From Algoriphagus sp. (lineage in GTDB: Bacteria > Bacteroidota > Bacteroidia > Cytophagales > Cyclobacteriaceae): a stretch of DNA of 64,000 nt. The DNA lies in NCBI GenBank assembly GCA_029945945.1, contig JAQSDM010000005.1, forward strand, positions 310,001 through 374,000, written 5' to 3'. Below, piece by piece: positions 19,601-27,875 of the stretch; the stretch's first letter is position 1, and every line of letters begins with the position of its first letter. The translations under genes were made by a program, and so were the position numbers. Below the pieces are notes generated by a model, which did no database searches, was not told the origin of the DNA, and was given only the letters and a program-made list of their open reading frames with translations.

Positions 19601-19728
19601 GCTGAAAATACTTTTCCGGTTACAATTCCGGTTCCTTGCCCCATTGAGGGGAGGGTTAATAAAAAGAAAATTGCGTAGAGCAAAAACTTTTTAAATGTTC
19701 GTTTGAATGGTGGTGCATTTTGCTTCAT
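16648..19728 (-). CDS. SusC/RagA-family TonB-linked outer-membrane transporter
   Basis: 1026 aa. A signal peptide (about 1-31, ending SMGQ) is followed by the carboxypeptidase-D-like N-terminal domain (about 35-115: VTGKVFSADDQQPLPGATV), the TonB box/plug start (DLNEVVVVGYGSQRK, about 115-130), a plug with FVVDGFPIG and GARGSNGVVLITTK, and a long beta-barrel ending in an aromatic C-terminus (FTFGATINF). It imports glycan fragments across the outer membrane, powered by TonB, with the SusD partner downstream. The alpha-galactosidase-like gene upstream suggests an alpha-linked galactoside or a related sugar, but this is inference. Confidence 0.97.
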   Translation of the reverse strand: MKQNAPPFKRTFKKFLLYAIFFLLTLPSMGQGTGIVTGKVFSADDQQPLPGATVLVKGTNRATITGSDGDFSIQAASGEFLVISFIGFTQSEIAVQSGQTLYDIQLSLSTADLNEVVVVGYGSQRKADITSAVSVIDMEAIGNVPTTNVSRLLQGQAAGVQVRQQSGRPGEEMQITIRGLGSLGAGSSPLFVVDGFPIGNSLGQNINPADIASITVLKDAASTAIYGARGSNGVVLITTKNAKEGKVGFEFFANSGFTNVPDNRRTKMMNGVEFATFKKESFEDKIRYFEKREPALSEVPLEFRFPEQTQYNTDWFEEIMNQNAKFQNYNATMTAGKGNIRSLVSVGYVKQEGAVIKTDFERFNLRANVDGKVNDFITMGLNLSASHGKENYAPTSGRDAIIGRALWADPRYPVYKEDGSFNSYIGGTNGIFGTANVVQELHEMTRKLTTNNVLASGFIEFSFLKNFKFRSAINATILGTDQQEFRPSTLPGAGFNQAPPREATLVQRTQETLNIGADQLLTYSKAIDKHRIDGLLGFSVQEEDTRFLQGNGNGFASDQTRFLAAATRTTSTSGEFGWSLLAYMARANYGYDDRYLFSASFRREGSSRFGANNKYGNFPAFSAGWRISEEAFFPKTNWITDLKLRGSWGITGNNAIGNYSSLSLMRASNYVLGGTIVNGVTLSNFANSDLGWEQSQQTDIGLDFAMFDNKLVLTAEYYNRLTNDMLLSVEIPAASGFTSALGNVGKVKNTGIELSLDFRTKISKVNLRTNLNLSFNRNEVLELRGDADAILSGGFYGTYNRSVVGRPMSMLFGYKKIGMFQTDEEVKNSPTQDGAIPGVYKHFDANGDGVISYDNRDMVEIGNPHPAMILGWTLGGDVGAFDFNILFNGAFNYDMMRNIEATTLNMDGVFNILQAAATDRFRSADMPGDGIIPTSNTWKWEREASSRYIYDATHVWLRNITFGYSIPENIFKFPARVFFSGENLFLFTDYPGTNPDVNARGGVNIGSDDEAYPIPRTFTFGATINF

Positions 19729-19801
19729 GGCGTAAGGTTTTGGGTTAAAAATTTGTTATTTATTCTTCCTGTATTTCTAAATTCGATTTAGATTAAAAGA
19801 A

Positions 19802-19820
19802 TACTATCCTGTACTATCCT
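19802..19820. promoter_or_regulatory. Direct 9-bp repeat upstream of susC
   Basis: TACTATCCT occurs twice with a 10-bp period (19802-19810 and 19812-19820), about 75-90 bp 5' of the susC start. The spacing of one helical turn suits a protein-binding site for a PUL regulator or activator. No clear promoter consensus is visible. Confidence 0.35.
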
Positions 19821-19930
19821 ACTTCTTTAATTTTTTTAAAAGTAGATCCGTTGTTTACTTAAATATTATTCTTCTAAAGCGATAATAAACGATTAAAAAT
19901 ATTTTTAATAAAGAGTTGAGAAAAGGCATA

Positions 19931-19966
19931 AAAAAAAGCCCGGATTCTTAAAATCCCGGACTTTCT
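19931..19966 (-). terminator. Intrinsic terminator of the alpha-galactosidase-like gene
   Basis: On the minus strand AAAGTCCGGGATT pairs (one bulge) with AATCCGGGCTTT, followed by a T-run (plus-strand A-run 19931-19937). This separates the hydrolase gene from susCD, which must have its own promoter. Confidence 0.8.
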
Positions 19967-19988
19967 GATTCCAGCGTCTTTCCTTCAG

Positions 19989-22157
19989 TTATTCGATTAC
20001 GATCCAGATGTAGCCATTTGCAGGAATTTCCACTGCCAAGTTGGTCTCGTATTCACGATTGAGCAGATAAGTTTTTGGCAGATTTCCTTCTATACTGATT
20101 CGGGCTTCCTGAGTCAATCCTGAATAATAAAGAGGGATTTTCAACTCCTTTTTCATCACTTCTTCGGTAGGATTGAATAGCATGATCAGTGCTTTTTCTT
20201 TTCCTGCCGGATTCACATGCATCCAACCGTCCCAGTCCCGTCCATCCGCCCTTCTCAGCCGAATGATATCTGAATTCAGGATATCCCGGTATTTCTTGTA
20301 CCAGTCAATGACTCCTGTGACCATTTGCTTCGTCTCTTCCGTATCATACAATCTCGGTCCCCGATAGCACGCCTGAATACCAGCACCATAGTATTGCATC
20401 ATAAGCTGCTTGTAGTCTTCCAAATGCTCGTTGAGAGGTTCCAAAACTGCGTCGGCCCCGCCTCCATGGTAAGCTGTCAGTGGTACAAATCCCCAACCCA
20501 TGGAAGGAGTTTTTTCCCAAGTTCCGTCGAATATATTCTGTCGGTTGAGGATTTTCTGGCGCTCTCGTGGCAGTGCAAAATTAACTTCCCTGTATCCCAT
20601 GGCGATTTTGTGAGTACCATCCAGAAAATACCAATCCGGCGCATTGATGTAAATCCCTTTTCCATTCATCCAGTGATAGAGTTCTTTTTGAAGGTTGATT
20701 TGCACCCATTGGGAATCTTCCAATCCCTTGTGACCGGGATGGGAAGTGGAGGCGCAGACGTCGCCTGGGTAAGGACCGTCGTTTTCGAAAATATCGAATT
20801 CGGTCTGAGTAAAGAAGTACTTCAATTTATCCAGATAGTTCAGTCCCCATGCGCTTCCCATGCAAGGGGCATTTCCAAAAAATGCTCCTCCCGGTTTGCC
20901 GGTAACCGGACTGATGACATCTGTTTCGGGGTTGATACTTCGGGAAGAGAAAAGTGAATATCCCCCGATTTTTATTCCCCGGTCATGTGCATATCTGGCA
21001 AGGGATTTCCATCGCTCTATGTTCATGGCGGAAGTGTCTTCCATGTTGATGTGACTGCCGAAACTCAGAATGAGTGCTTCGTAGCCTGTCTCCACACATT
21101 GGTCGATTGCAGTTTTGACCTGCTCATCATTTTTGCTCACCAGGTGCATGAAAATCGGATTTTGCATCGCCCAAGGTGTCAACGCCCGGTACATTTTTCG
21201 ACGGGCGAGTCCATTCCTCTCCCTGTCGTAACTGTCAAGAATGAGTTCATAGGTGCGGATGGAAAGGAAATTTTCTCCCGGCTTTAGCGCAATACCGATT
21301 CCTTTTTCCGGGTAAACTTCCAGAATTGCTGGAGTCATCAAATCGTAATTTACCTGCGAAGTATATGCTGAGTCTGCTTTCCAGTGGTTTGCCTGATTGC
21401 TGAGCTCAGCGTGCATAGAATTGTTAAAAGCGAAATTGTTTTCGATATACAGCTGATGTGGTTTTTTCATTTGAGTGGTTTTTCCCACCACAGCAGATTC
21501 TTCCTCAACAGTCCCCAGAATCTCATTGACTACCTGATCGATTTGGAAAGTTTGGGAGCCCGTATTTTGAAGGGTGAGGTACTTTCCAATCAGTGGCAAA
21601 CCATCGTAAAGTTCATAATGAACCTGGAGAAGTAGTCCCTTCAGTTCAGGATGAGTGTATTGAAAACTTATCTTTTTACCGGAAGCATTTTGCTTATGAC
21701 CTGTCCAAAAAATCTCCTTTGAGGGGAAATGGGGAGTAATCTCTCCGACAGTATGGGACTGGTATTGGAAATTCGAAGCGGGACTTTGGATTTCACTCAG
21801 CCATTCTTTTTTGAAAAAGCCTCGTTCTTCGGTTTTTAGTGATCCTCCAACCTCATAAATTTTACCATTGAGTGTGATTCGGGCTTCGGGCATCACGGTT
21901 CGAAGAAGCTGCGCATCGCTCATGAGATTGGTAAAGTCAAAGCAAACCAGGTTGGGGGAGAGGTAAAAGCTCCGTCTGATCAGTCCGTTTTGGAATTGAA
22001 TTTCCTTTGCAGAAACCTGAATGATTTCTGCTTTGCGAAGCTTGTTATCTACCAGCCAATCATCCGAGGCAGATTGACAAAAGGCAGAAGCTAAACTGAA
22101 AAGAAAAGCGAATGCAAATGCTGAAAATTTAAAACGAAGTGTTGATGGTTTGGTCAC
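19989..22157 (-). CDS. Secreted alpha-galactosidase-like glycoside hydrolase (clan GH-D)
   Basis: 722 aa with a signal peptide (about 1-27, ending SAFCQS). The N-terminal half is beta-rich, and the middle is a (beta/alpha)8-like domain with GYEALILSFGSHIN, a stretch GIKIGGYSLFSSRS and the likely nucleophile region FDIFENDGPYPGD, resembling GH36/GH27-type alpha-galactosidases (the Asp after FEN is the nucleophile candidate). The C-terminal part is a beta-sandwich (MLFNPTEEVMKKELKIPL). Expected activity is release of alpha-linked galactose or a related sugar; the exact family and linkage are not certain. Clustered with, but separately terminated from, SusCD. Confidence 0.75.
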   Translation of the reverse strand: MTKPSTLRFKFSAFAFAFLFSLASAFCQSASDDWLVDNKLRKAEIIQVSAKEIQFQNGLIRRSFYLSPNLVCFDFTNLMSDAQLLRTVMPEARITLNGKIYEVGGSLKTEERGFFKKEWLSEIQSPASNFQYQSHTVGEITPHFPSKEIFWTGHKQNASGKKISFQYTHPELKGLLLQVHYELYDGLPLIGKYLTLQNTGSQTFQIDQVVNEILGTVEEESAVVGKTTQMKKPHQLYIENNFAFNNSMHAELSNQANHWKADSAYTSQVNYDLMTPAILEVYPEKGIGIALKPGENFLSIRTYELILDSYDRERNGLARRKMYRALTPWAMQNPIFMHLVSKNDEQVKTAIDQCVETGYEALILSFGSHINMEDTSAMNIERWKSLARYAHDRGIKIGGYSLFSSRSINPETDVISPVTGKPGGAFFGNAPCMGSAWGLNYLDKLKYFFTQTEFDIFENDGPYPGDVCASTSHPGHKGLEDSQWVQINLQKELYHWMNGKGIYINAPDWYFLDGTHKIAMGYREVNFALPRERQKILNRQNIFDGTWEKTPSMGWGFVPLTAYHGGGADAVLEPLNEHLEDYKQLMMQYYGAGIQACYRGPRLYDTEETKQMVTGVIDWYKKYRDILNSDIIRLRRADGRDWDGWMHVNPAGKEKALIMLFNPTEEVMKKELKIPLYYSGLTQEARISIEGNLPKTYLLNREYETNLAVEIPANGYIWIVIE

Positions 22158-22266
22158 AGGTTTTGGGCTTTTGGGTGATCCTAATGAAAAAGTAAGCTAC
22201 TTAAAATGAGATAGGCTTTCAATTTTTTCATTCCTGAAATAGATTTTGTCTGAAAGTGAGTGAAAT

Positions 22267-22300
22267 AAAACAGCCTGAGGATCTAACCTCAGGCTGTTTT
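22267..22300. terminator. Perfect 14-bp terminator hairpin
   Basis: AAAACAGCCTGAGG (22267-22280), loop ATCTAA, CCTCAGGCTGTTTT (22287-22300). It lies between the 3' end of the 22366-23271 gene and the start of the hydrolase gene, both on the minus strand, so it should terminate the former. Confidence 0.85.
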
Positions 22301-22365
22301 ATTTTTATTACCAAAGAACAAAAATTGATTGTCGGGAAACTCTACTTCTAAACTCTCACTCAAGT

Positions 22366-23271
22366 CTACTTACATTTCATGGATTGACTTGCATAGTATC
22401 GTTCATCATTGACGTACAATTCCTCTTTAATAAATTTCAGTTGAGCTACAACGGGACTTAGATCTTTTTTGGAGAAAGTAAGAGTCAATACCGCCTCAGA
22501 GTTTTTGCTTTCCACCGACCAGGAACCCACCATATTTCCTTTGTATTCCGGATTAAAGTCCTTCATGAGACCCTTTTTCTTGATTTTTGCTTCGAAAGAT
22601 CCATCGGCACATAGGTTAACCTGGGTTTTTTGCTCCCCTCCCTGAAACTCATCATAGACGATCAGCAGTTTGTTGGAGAGAAATTCTTTCCAATCAAAAT
22701 CCAGATAAGGATCGATTTCTCTCGGTGCATCGAAGGTCGCACTTGCTAAAAACTCTTCTGCAGCCTTTGAGACTTCTTCGTAATTATCATCTTGTGAGAC
22801 AGCCAAAACTGTCACACAGGTACCGGTATTCCCACATCGAATTGCAGCAAAAGCCCGTTTTTTTGTCGGGATAAAATTCCCGACAGCTTTGGCCTCTGAG
22901 CTGAGCATATTGCCACTTAGTTGGGGGTTTTCAGCTTGTAACCTGAGCGTTTCTGTCACGTCCACTCCGGCTTTCCATTCCTCAGCAAGTGCTTTCAGAT
23001 CTACTGTATTCCTTCCGAAAACAAAGATTTCGCCGAATGTCCCTGTAGATAAGTTTAACAGGAAGATCTCCGTTTCCCGTGGTAAAGTCCCTGTCCATCC
23101 CTGTGGAACCTTTGATGTAAATCCAAATCGCGGTGCATAAAGAGAATCTCCGGCGTTGTACATACGACCGGGTTCAATCCGGTTTTTTACTTTCTGGGAA
23201 AAGGCGGAAAACTGAAGTGTAAATCCGGCAATGAAAATGAGCAGAAACAGATGGTTTTTCATAGTAGTCAA
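22366..23271 (-). CDS. Secreted protein of unknown function
   Basis: 301 aa (or 298 from the second Met). A signal peptide (MKNHLFLLIFIAGFTLQFSAFSQ) is followed by a two-part soluble protein: residues about 45-190 (FGFTSKVPQGWTG ... FLASATFDAP) and a small beta-rich C-terminal domain (about 200-301, VNLCADGSFEAKIKKKG ... GSWSVESKNSEAVLTL) that resembles lipocalin-like or DUF-type domains of Bacteroidota. Cysteines are few. I do not recognise the family and no catalytic motif is visible. Monocistronic, bounded by the terminator at 22267-22300 and the repeat element at 23355-23510. Confidence 0.7.
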   Translation of the reverse strand: MTTMKNHLFLLIFIAGFTLQFSAFSQKVKNRIEPGRMYNAGDSLYAPRFGFTSKVPQGWTGTLPRETEIFLLNLSTGTFGEIFVFGRNTVDLKALAEEWKAGVDVTETLRLQAENPQLSGNMLSSEAKAVGNFIPTKKRAFAAIRCGNTGTCVTVLAVSQDDNYEEVSKAAEEFLASATFDAPREIDPYLDFDWKEFLSNKLLIVYDEFQGGEQKTQVNLCADGSFEAKIKKKGLMKDFNPEYKGNMVGSWSVESKNSEAVLTLTFSKKDLSPVVAQLKFIKEELYVNDERYYASQSMKCK

Positions 23272-23354
23272 AAATTAAAAGCTATGCCTTAGAACCTGAA
23301 TTTAGCATAAAGCCAAATGAAAAAAAGTAAACGGATTCGTTTTTGTGGCGCCGC

Positions 23355-23510
23355 TCTTCGGAATTTGCAATTCCAAGGCAGTCTCAGAGGATTTTTAATC
23401 CAATTTCTTTGAGATAGGGAAAGGAGTCTCGGAATAAAGTCTATGTGGATAATTTTTTTTCGGATTGAAAATCCTATGGTAGGATCTCGAAATTGCAAAT
23501 TCCGAGTACC
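23355..23510. mobile_element. MITE/REPIN-like inverted-repeat element, about 155 bp
   Basis: The two ends are imperfect inverted repeats of about 48 bp. Each contains a palindrome with the AATT-TGC-AATT core (23360-23374 and 23486-23506) followed, moving inward, by a block GGATTTT-AATCC. No coding sequence lies inside; the frame covering it (23289-23567) is a shadow. Two inverted REP-like hairpins enclosing a short spacer is the layout of a REPIN or MITE mobilised in trans. It lies between two minus-strand genes. Confidence 0.6.
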
Positions 23511-23520
23511 AACCAACCCG

Positions 23521-23552
23521 AAAAAAAGCCCTGTCTCTTGCGAAACAGGGCT
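23521..23552 (-). terminator. Intrinsic terminator of the sugar dehydrogenase gene
   Basis: On the minus strand AGCCCTGT (23552-23545) pairs with ACAGGGCT (23534-23527), followed by a T-run (plus A-run 23521-23527). Confidence 0.85.
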
Positions 23553-23627
23553 CCTGGGGATTAACAACTTTTCTACCTTATGCCGACATTCGTGTTTTAC
23601 TCTACGGCAATTAATTATTGAAACCTT

Positions 23628-26438
23628 TTATTTAACAGGAACAGGCAGCTGATTCATAAACTGAATCTCAGAAATGCTCATCAGGATCTCATCTCCCGTT
23701 GCTTTCGGGTTTTTGAAGACAAAATAAACGTCCTGTAAACCCTGAGTTGGTTTGATTGTAATATTTGCGCGGTTTGCATTTTCCCGTCTCCATTGGATAG
23801 GATTTACTCCTGCAGGTGGTCTGAAGCCCATATCCTTTTTTCCTACTGTTTGGGATTGGCCAAGAAGTTCGCCGGTTGGAGATCCTAAACGAATTTCAAC
23901 CGATCCGCCTAACGCACCATTTCTATCATTTACCCCAACCAATAAGTCTATTTGCTGGATTCCGGTCAGGTCAACTTGCTTGATCGCAATATGGGAATTA
24001 TCACCTTTCATGAAGAAATTGATACTTGGGGTGGTCAATATTTGAACTCCTTTTCTGTCTTCAGAAAGCTGAGGATTCAGGAATGGGTTTCTCAAAGCCA
24101 CAAAATCAACTCCGGAAAGAGATCCGATTGTACCTGCACCCTTATCTGCATAAGAAGCGCGAAGCAAATAGCCACCTTGTCCATTTTCACCTTCAGGAAC
24201 GACAGGATTTACTTTTCCGGTCAAAGGCAAAGAAGCTACAGTTGGCTTCACATCGTCCATGTTCAGAATGTAATCCACCATTCTCTTCGCATCAGACTCA
24301 CTCAGTTGCGGGTGAGCGCTCATGGCATGATCTCCCCATACTCCTGCACCACCATTGATGACTTTATTCATCAGATAAGCCGTGTTTTCAGCAGAGTTTG
24401 GATATTTCGCTGCAACAGCCGCATAGCTTGGGCCGATGGAGGTTTTATCGTATTGGTGACAAGATTTACAATCGCTGGCTTCGATCAGGTTTTTACCGAT
24501 GTTCAGGATAGCCATTGTCTCAGCTCCGCTTTGTTTGGAAGCTATTTCGATTGGGTCAAAACCTGCCGGAACGTAATCAAACGTCACAGCAACTTCTTCC
24601 GCTTTGATGGTTCCATCTGCTGAAGTTCCGTCTTCTTTATCGCTCACATTGATCGTATAAGCCAATTCTTTTTCACCGAAATAGAATGTTTTATTCATTC
24701 CGCTGAAGTCGATGGTTACAACAGGAGGCTCATTACCGGCCACTACTTCAAAGCTGGACGTGTTTTTCTCTCCTTTGGTATCTGTCACAGTTAGCGTCAC
24801 GGTGTAAGTTCCGGCTTCGGTAAACGTGAAACTTGGATTTGCCTCAGTAAGTGTTTGGTTAAAACCTTTGTCCGAAGTTAAAGCCCATTCGTAGGTAAGT
24901 TTGCCCTGATCGTACTCATCAAAATCTGAAGTGCCTTCGGAAGAGAATTTCGCAGTCAAAGGAATAGCTCCGGAGGTTTTGTCCGCAACAGCAGTGACGT
25001 TAGGCTTTCTGTTTCCTGCATTGAATTCGATTTTCACGATTCGGGAATTTGAATTACCACGGAACCAGGCGCTGCCATATTCCAGGATATAAAGTGCGCC
25101 GTCCGGGCCAAAGTCCATATCGATCGCCGAGCTGAAGGTTTCATTCGGAAGGAATCGCTCCATGGATTTGTAGTCACCGTTTTCGTCCATAGTGATCGCC
25201 ATGATCCAGCCTCGCATGAAGTCTACCAAAAGCCATTTTCCTTCGTAATAAGCAGGGAAAACATAAGGTGAACCTTCTTTGAAATCCTCCTTGCGGAAAA
25301 CAGGACCACCTGTTGCGCTTCTTCCTGAGCTTCCCAACATTGGGAATTCTTCTGAAACACCGTATGGATAGTAGATCATCGCTGGTACAACAGGTTTTGG
25401 CAATTCACGCAAACCGGTATTGTTTACAGATTCGTTTACTGGATTGTTGACGTCGTAGGGAGCTCCATAAGAACTGTCAGCGAGGTTGTGACGATTGTAA
25501 GGGCGATTGTTTGCAATAAAATATGGCCAGCCGAAGAATCCAGGGCCTTTTGCCTGATTGAATTCATCGTAGCCTTTTGGTCCCCAGATCGAATCAACAG
25601 CCGCATCCGGACCCACTTCACCCCAATAGAGGTAGCCGGTTTCAGAATCGAGCGTTGGTCTCCATGGATTTCTATGGCCCATAGTGTAGATCTCAGGACG
25701 GGTTTTCTCAGTACCCGGAGGGAAAAGATTTCCTTCAGGAATGGTGTAAGTACCATCTGCTTCCGGATGAATTCTCAGGATTTTTCCACGAAGATCGTTT
25801 GTATTTCCGGGAGCCCTCTGGTCATCAGAATTTTCAAAACCCGGTCTTTCGTCCAGGTTGGAAGAGCCTGTACGAGGATTGACGGTGTTATTTCCGACAG
25901 TCAGGTAAAGGTTTCCTTCCGCGTCAAACACCATTCCGCCGCCGGTGTGGCAGCATTCCTGGCGCTGGGTTGGTACTTCCAAAATAACCTTTTTTGAAGC
26001 GGCGTCCAGCGTATTTCCTTTCAGTTCCCAGCGAGCCAACACATGCTTGGCATCAGCGGAGTCTGCATAATACATGTAGATCCAGTTGTTTTTTGCGTAG
26101 TCCGGATGCACGATCACGCCCATCAGACCTTCTTCCGCTTCCCGCACGACACCTTCTTTGTTGGTGTATTTCATGTTTACAGGAATGGTAGCGACCAAAG
26201 TCATTTCCCCGGTTTTCTCGTCAAAAATCTTAACTCCTCCTTTTCTTTCCACAAGGAGAATTCGATTTTCCGGTAGGAAAGTCATTTCCATCGGTTCGTC
26301 CATTCCTTCAGTCAGGACAACTTTTGTGAAGCGATTATCTTCGGGTTTGATGGAGGCATCCTCCGATTTTTTACATGAAAAAATAAATAGAAGCAGCGCA
26401 AAGCTGAGGACCGAGGCTAGTCGGGTAGAGTTTTTCAT
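23628..26438 (-). CDS. Lipoprotein fusion: PQQ-type sugar dehydrogenase-PKD-cytochrome c-CBM
   Basis: 936 aa. A lipoprotein signal (Cys22 in LLLFIFSC) leads into a soluble glucose/sorbosone dehydrogenase-type beta-propeller (about 40-470; EEGLMGVIVHPDY, GGGMVFDAEGNLYLTVGNN, MDFGPDGALYILEYGS), a PKD domain (about 480-575; GTYTVTLTVTDTKGE), a linker domain, a class I cytochrome c (C657-x2-C660-H661, axial Met likely in GDHAMSAHP) and a C-terminal carbohydrate-binding-like domain (about 790-930). The design suggests an outer-membrane or periplasmic enzyme that oxidises sugars and passes electrons through its own haem to the respiratory chain. Bacteroidota encode related ThuA-linked fusions; the substrate is unknown. 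Confidence 0.9.
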   Translation of the reverse strand: MKNSTRLASVLSFALLLFIFSCKKSEDASIKPEDNRFTKVVLTEGMDEPMEMTFLPENRILLVERKGGVKIFDEKTGEMTLVATIPVNMKYTNKEGVVREAEEGLMGVIVHPDYAKNNWIYMYYADSADAKHVLARWELKGNTLDAASKKVILEVPTQRQECCHTGGGMVFDAEGNLYLTVGNNTVNPRTGSSNLDERPGFENSDDQRAPGNTNDLRGKILRIHPEADGTYTIPEGNLFPPGTEKTRPEIYTMGHRNPWRPTLDSETGYLYWGEVGPDAAVDSIWGPKGYDEFNQAKGPGFFGWPYFIANNRPYNRHNLADSSYGAPYDVNNPVNESVNNTGLRELPKPVVPAMIYYPYGVSEEFPMLGSSGRSATGGPVFRKEDFKEGSPYVFPAYYEGKWLLVDFMRGWIMAITMDENGDYKSMERFLPNETFSSAIDMDFGPDGALYILEYGSAWFRGNSNSRIVKIEFNAGNRKPNVTAVADKTSGAIPLTAKFSSEGTSDFDEYDQGKLTYEWALTSDKGFNQTLTEANPSFTFTEAGTYTVTLTVTDTKGEKNTSSFEVVAGNEPPVVTIDFSGMNKTFYFGEKELAYTINVSDKEDGTSADGTIKAEEVAVTFDYVPAGFDPIEIASKQSGAETMAILNIGKNLIEASDCKSCHQYDKTSIGPSYAAVAAKYPNSAENTAYLMNKVINGGAGVWGDHAMSAHPQLSESDAKRMVDYILNMDDVKPTVASLPLTGKVNPVVPEGENGQGGYLLRASYADKGAGTIGSLSGVDFVALRNPFLNPQLSEDRKGVQILTTPSINFFMKGDNSHIAIKQVDLTGIQQIDLLVGVNDRNGALGGSVEIRLGSPTGELLGQSQTVGKKDMGFRPPAGVNPIQWRRENANRANITIKPTQGLQDVYFVFKNPKATGDEILMSISEIQFMNQLPVPVK

Positions 26439-26598
26439 AGGTTTTGAGGGTTAATAGGAAAGGGAATTTTTGTCAGCAGATTCTTGCTCAAAAGAGGGAA
26501 ACAACAATAACCTTCAATTCTGCTTAAAACTCCCTCAAATAACAAGTGAAAATCGTGAATGCGGTAGAAAATCGGGATGGATTGAAAGAGCTAGCACT

Positions 26599-27801
26599 CT
26601 ATCCCTCAGACTTTTTGAAAATTTTCGACAAAGGCACGGCTGATACTCCATGTAAGAATATGCTTAGCATCACAGTCAGGGTAATTACGCTTACCATCCG
26701 CTCGTATCCTTCAGAGCCCAAAGCAATAATTGCCATCAAAAGATAAAGAACAGAAGCGATTCCTCTTGGTCCAAACCATCCAATAAACCAGACGGTTTTC
26801 ATGTTGAGGCCTGTACCAATCAGACTCAGGGCTACTGGTAACATCCTGATCACAGTGAGGCTGAGAAGGGCATAAACCAAAGCTCTCCAATCCCAGAAAG
26901 GATACGAAATAGGTACCAGAATCATCCCAAAAAGCAGGAAAATAAACAGGATCATGATTTGACTGCCAGCCTCTCCAAATTCTTTCATGCGGCCCCTGAT
27001 CAGTTCTGTGCTTGTGCCTAAAAACAGCCCGGCCATATAGGCTGCGATAAAGCCATTTCCATGAAAATACTCAGCGAATGAATAAGCCAATACTGCAATG
27101 GCCACTGAAGCCAGCATCTGAAAAATATGGTTCATAAGTCCGGCTTTGGAAGCCCTCTCCACCAGAATTCCCCCAAGCCAGCCAACCAATCCTCCAATGA
27201 CAGGACCATAAATAAACTGTTTTGCGACAAAGCCCAACCAATAATTACTATCAAATCCATCACCTGCCGAACCGGAAAGTAAGGCGATGCAAACCAAAAT
27301 TGGAGGAAGGCCAATTCCGTCATTCAGTCCGCTTTCTACATTGATTGTCTGACGGATTCTTTTAGGAACTTGCTCTCCGGTCACCACTGCCTGTCCGAGG
27401 GCTGCATCGGTTGGAGAAAGGATAAATGCCATCAGGATCAAAATCAATGGCTTTACTTCCGGGAAAAGAGGTATGGCTAATAGCGCTCCTAAAACCATTG
27501 TGATAGGTAATCCGATTCCTAAAAGTCTGATTGGAAGAGCCTTTTCTTTGGTAAGTGTTTTAAGATCTATGGTGGATCCGTCGATAAAAAGTACCAAGAG
27601 CAGCGTAAACTCCATCAAGGGCTTCACAAAATAAGCTTTAGGACCCTCTTCCAGTAATTCCAAACTAAAAAAGCTGACAAGCAAACCGATAACCACAAAG
27701 ATCATTGGAGCAGTAATAATCGAATTTTCTGCTTTTTTGGAAAAAAGCCCGTAGCCGAAAATCAGCAGGGCCATAAAAACAATTATCGGATGCTCCGCCA
27801 T
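26599..27801 (-). CDS. CPA1-type cation:proton antiporter
   Basis: 400 aa with about 12 hydrophobic helices. CPA1/NhaP features are visible: FILSPTDAALGQAVV (Thr131-Asp132) and the ion-binding Asn160-Asp161 in VESGLNDGIGLP. Such carriers exchange Na+ or K+ for H+ at the inner membrane and are used for pH and salt homeostasis. The protein lacks any cytosolic regulatory domain and ends at about 400 residues, within the usual range. 74 bp separate it from the CHAD gene on the same strand. Confidence 0.9.
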   Translation of the reverse strand: MAEHPIIVFMALLIFGYGLFSKKAENSIITAPMIFVVIGLLVSFFSLELLEEGPKAYFVKPLMEFTLLLVLFIDGSTIDLKTLTKEKALPIRLLGIGLPITMVLGALLAIPLFPEVKPLILILMAFILSPTDAALGQAVVTGEQVPKRIRQTINVESGLNDGIGLPPILVCIALLSGSAGDGFDSNYWLGFVAKQFIYGPVIGGLVGWLGGILVERASKAGLMNHIFQMLASVAIAVLAYSFAEYFHGNGFIAAYMAGLFLGTSTELIRGRMKEFGEAGSQIMILFIFLLFGMILVPISYPFWDWRALVYALLSLTVIRMLPVALSLIGTGLNMKTVWFIGWFGPRGIASVLYLLMAIIALGSEGYERMVSVITLTVMLSIFLHGVSAVPLSKIFKKSEG

Positions 27802-27875
27802 ACAATTGGGTGTTTTAGGAAGTTACAAATCACCTTCGGATGTACCAAACATTTCTTATGGCAGAAGGGATGGGT

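Noticed and set aside
20325..20957. 210-residue plus-strand open frame
   Set aside because: Antisense to the alpha-galactosidase-like gene, which has a signal peptide and family motifs.
24026..24623. Plus-strand open frames opposite the sugar dehydrogenase fusion
   Set aside because: Cross the cytochrome and PKD regions antisense; no independent support.
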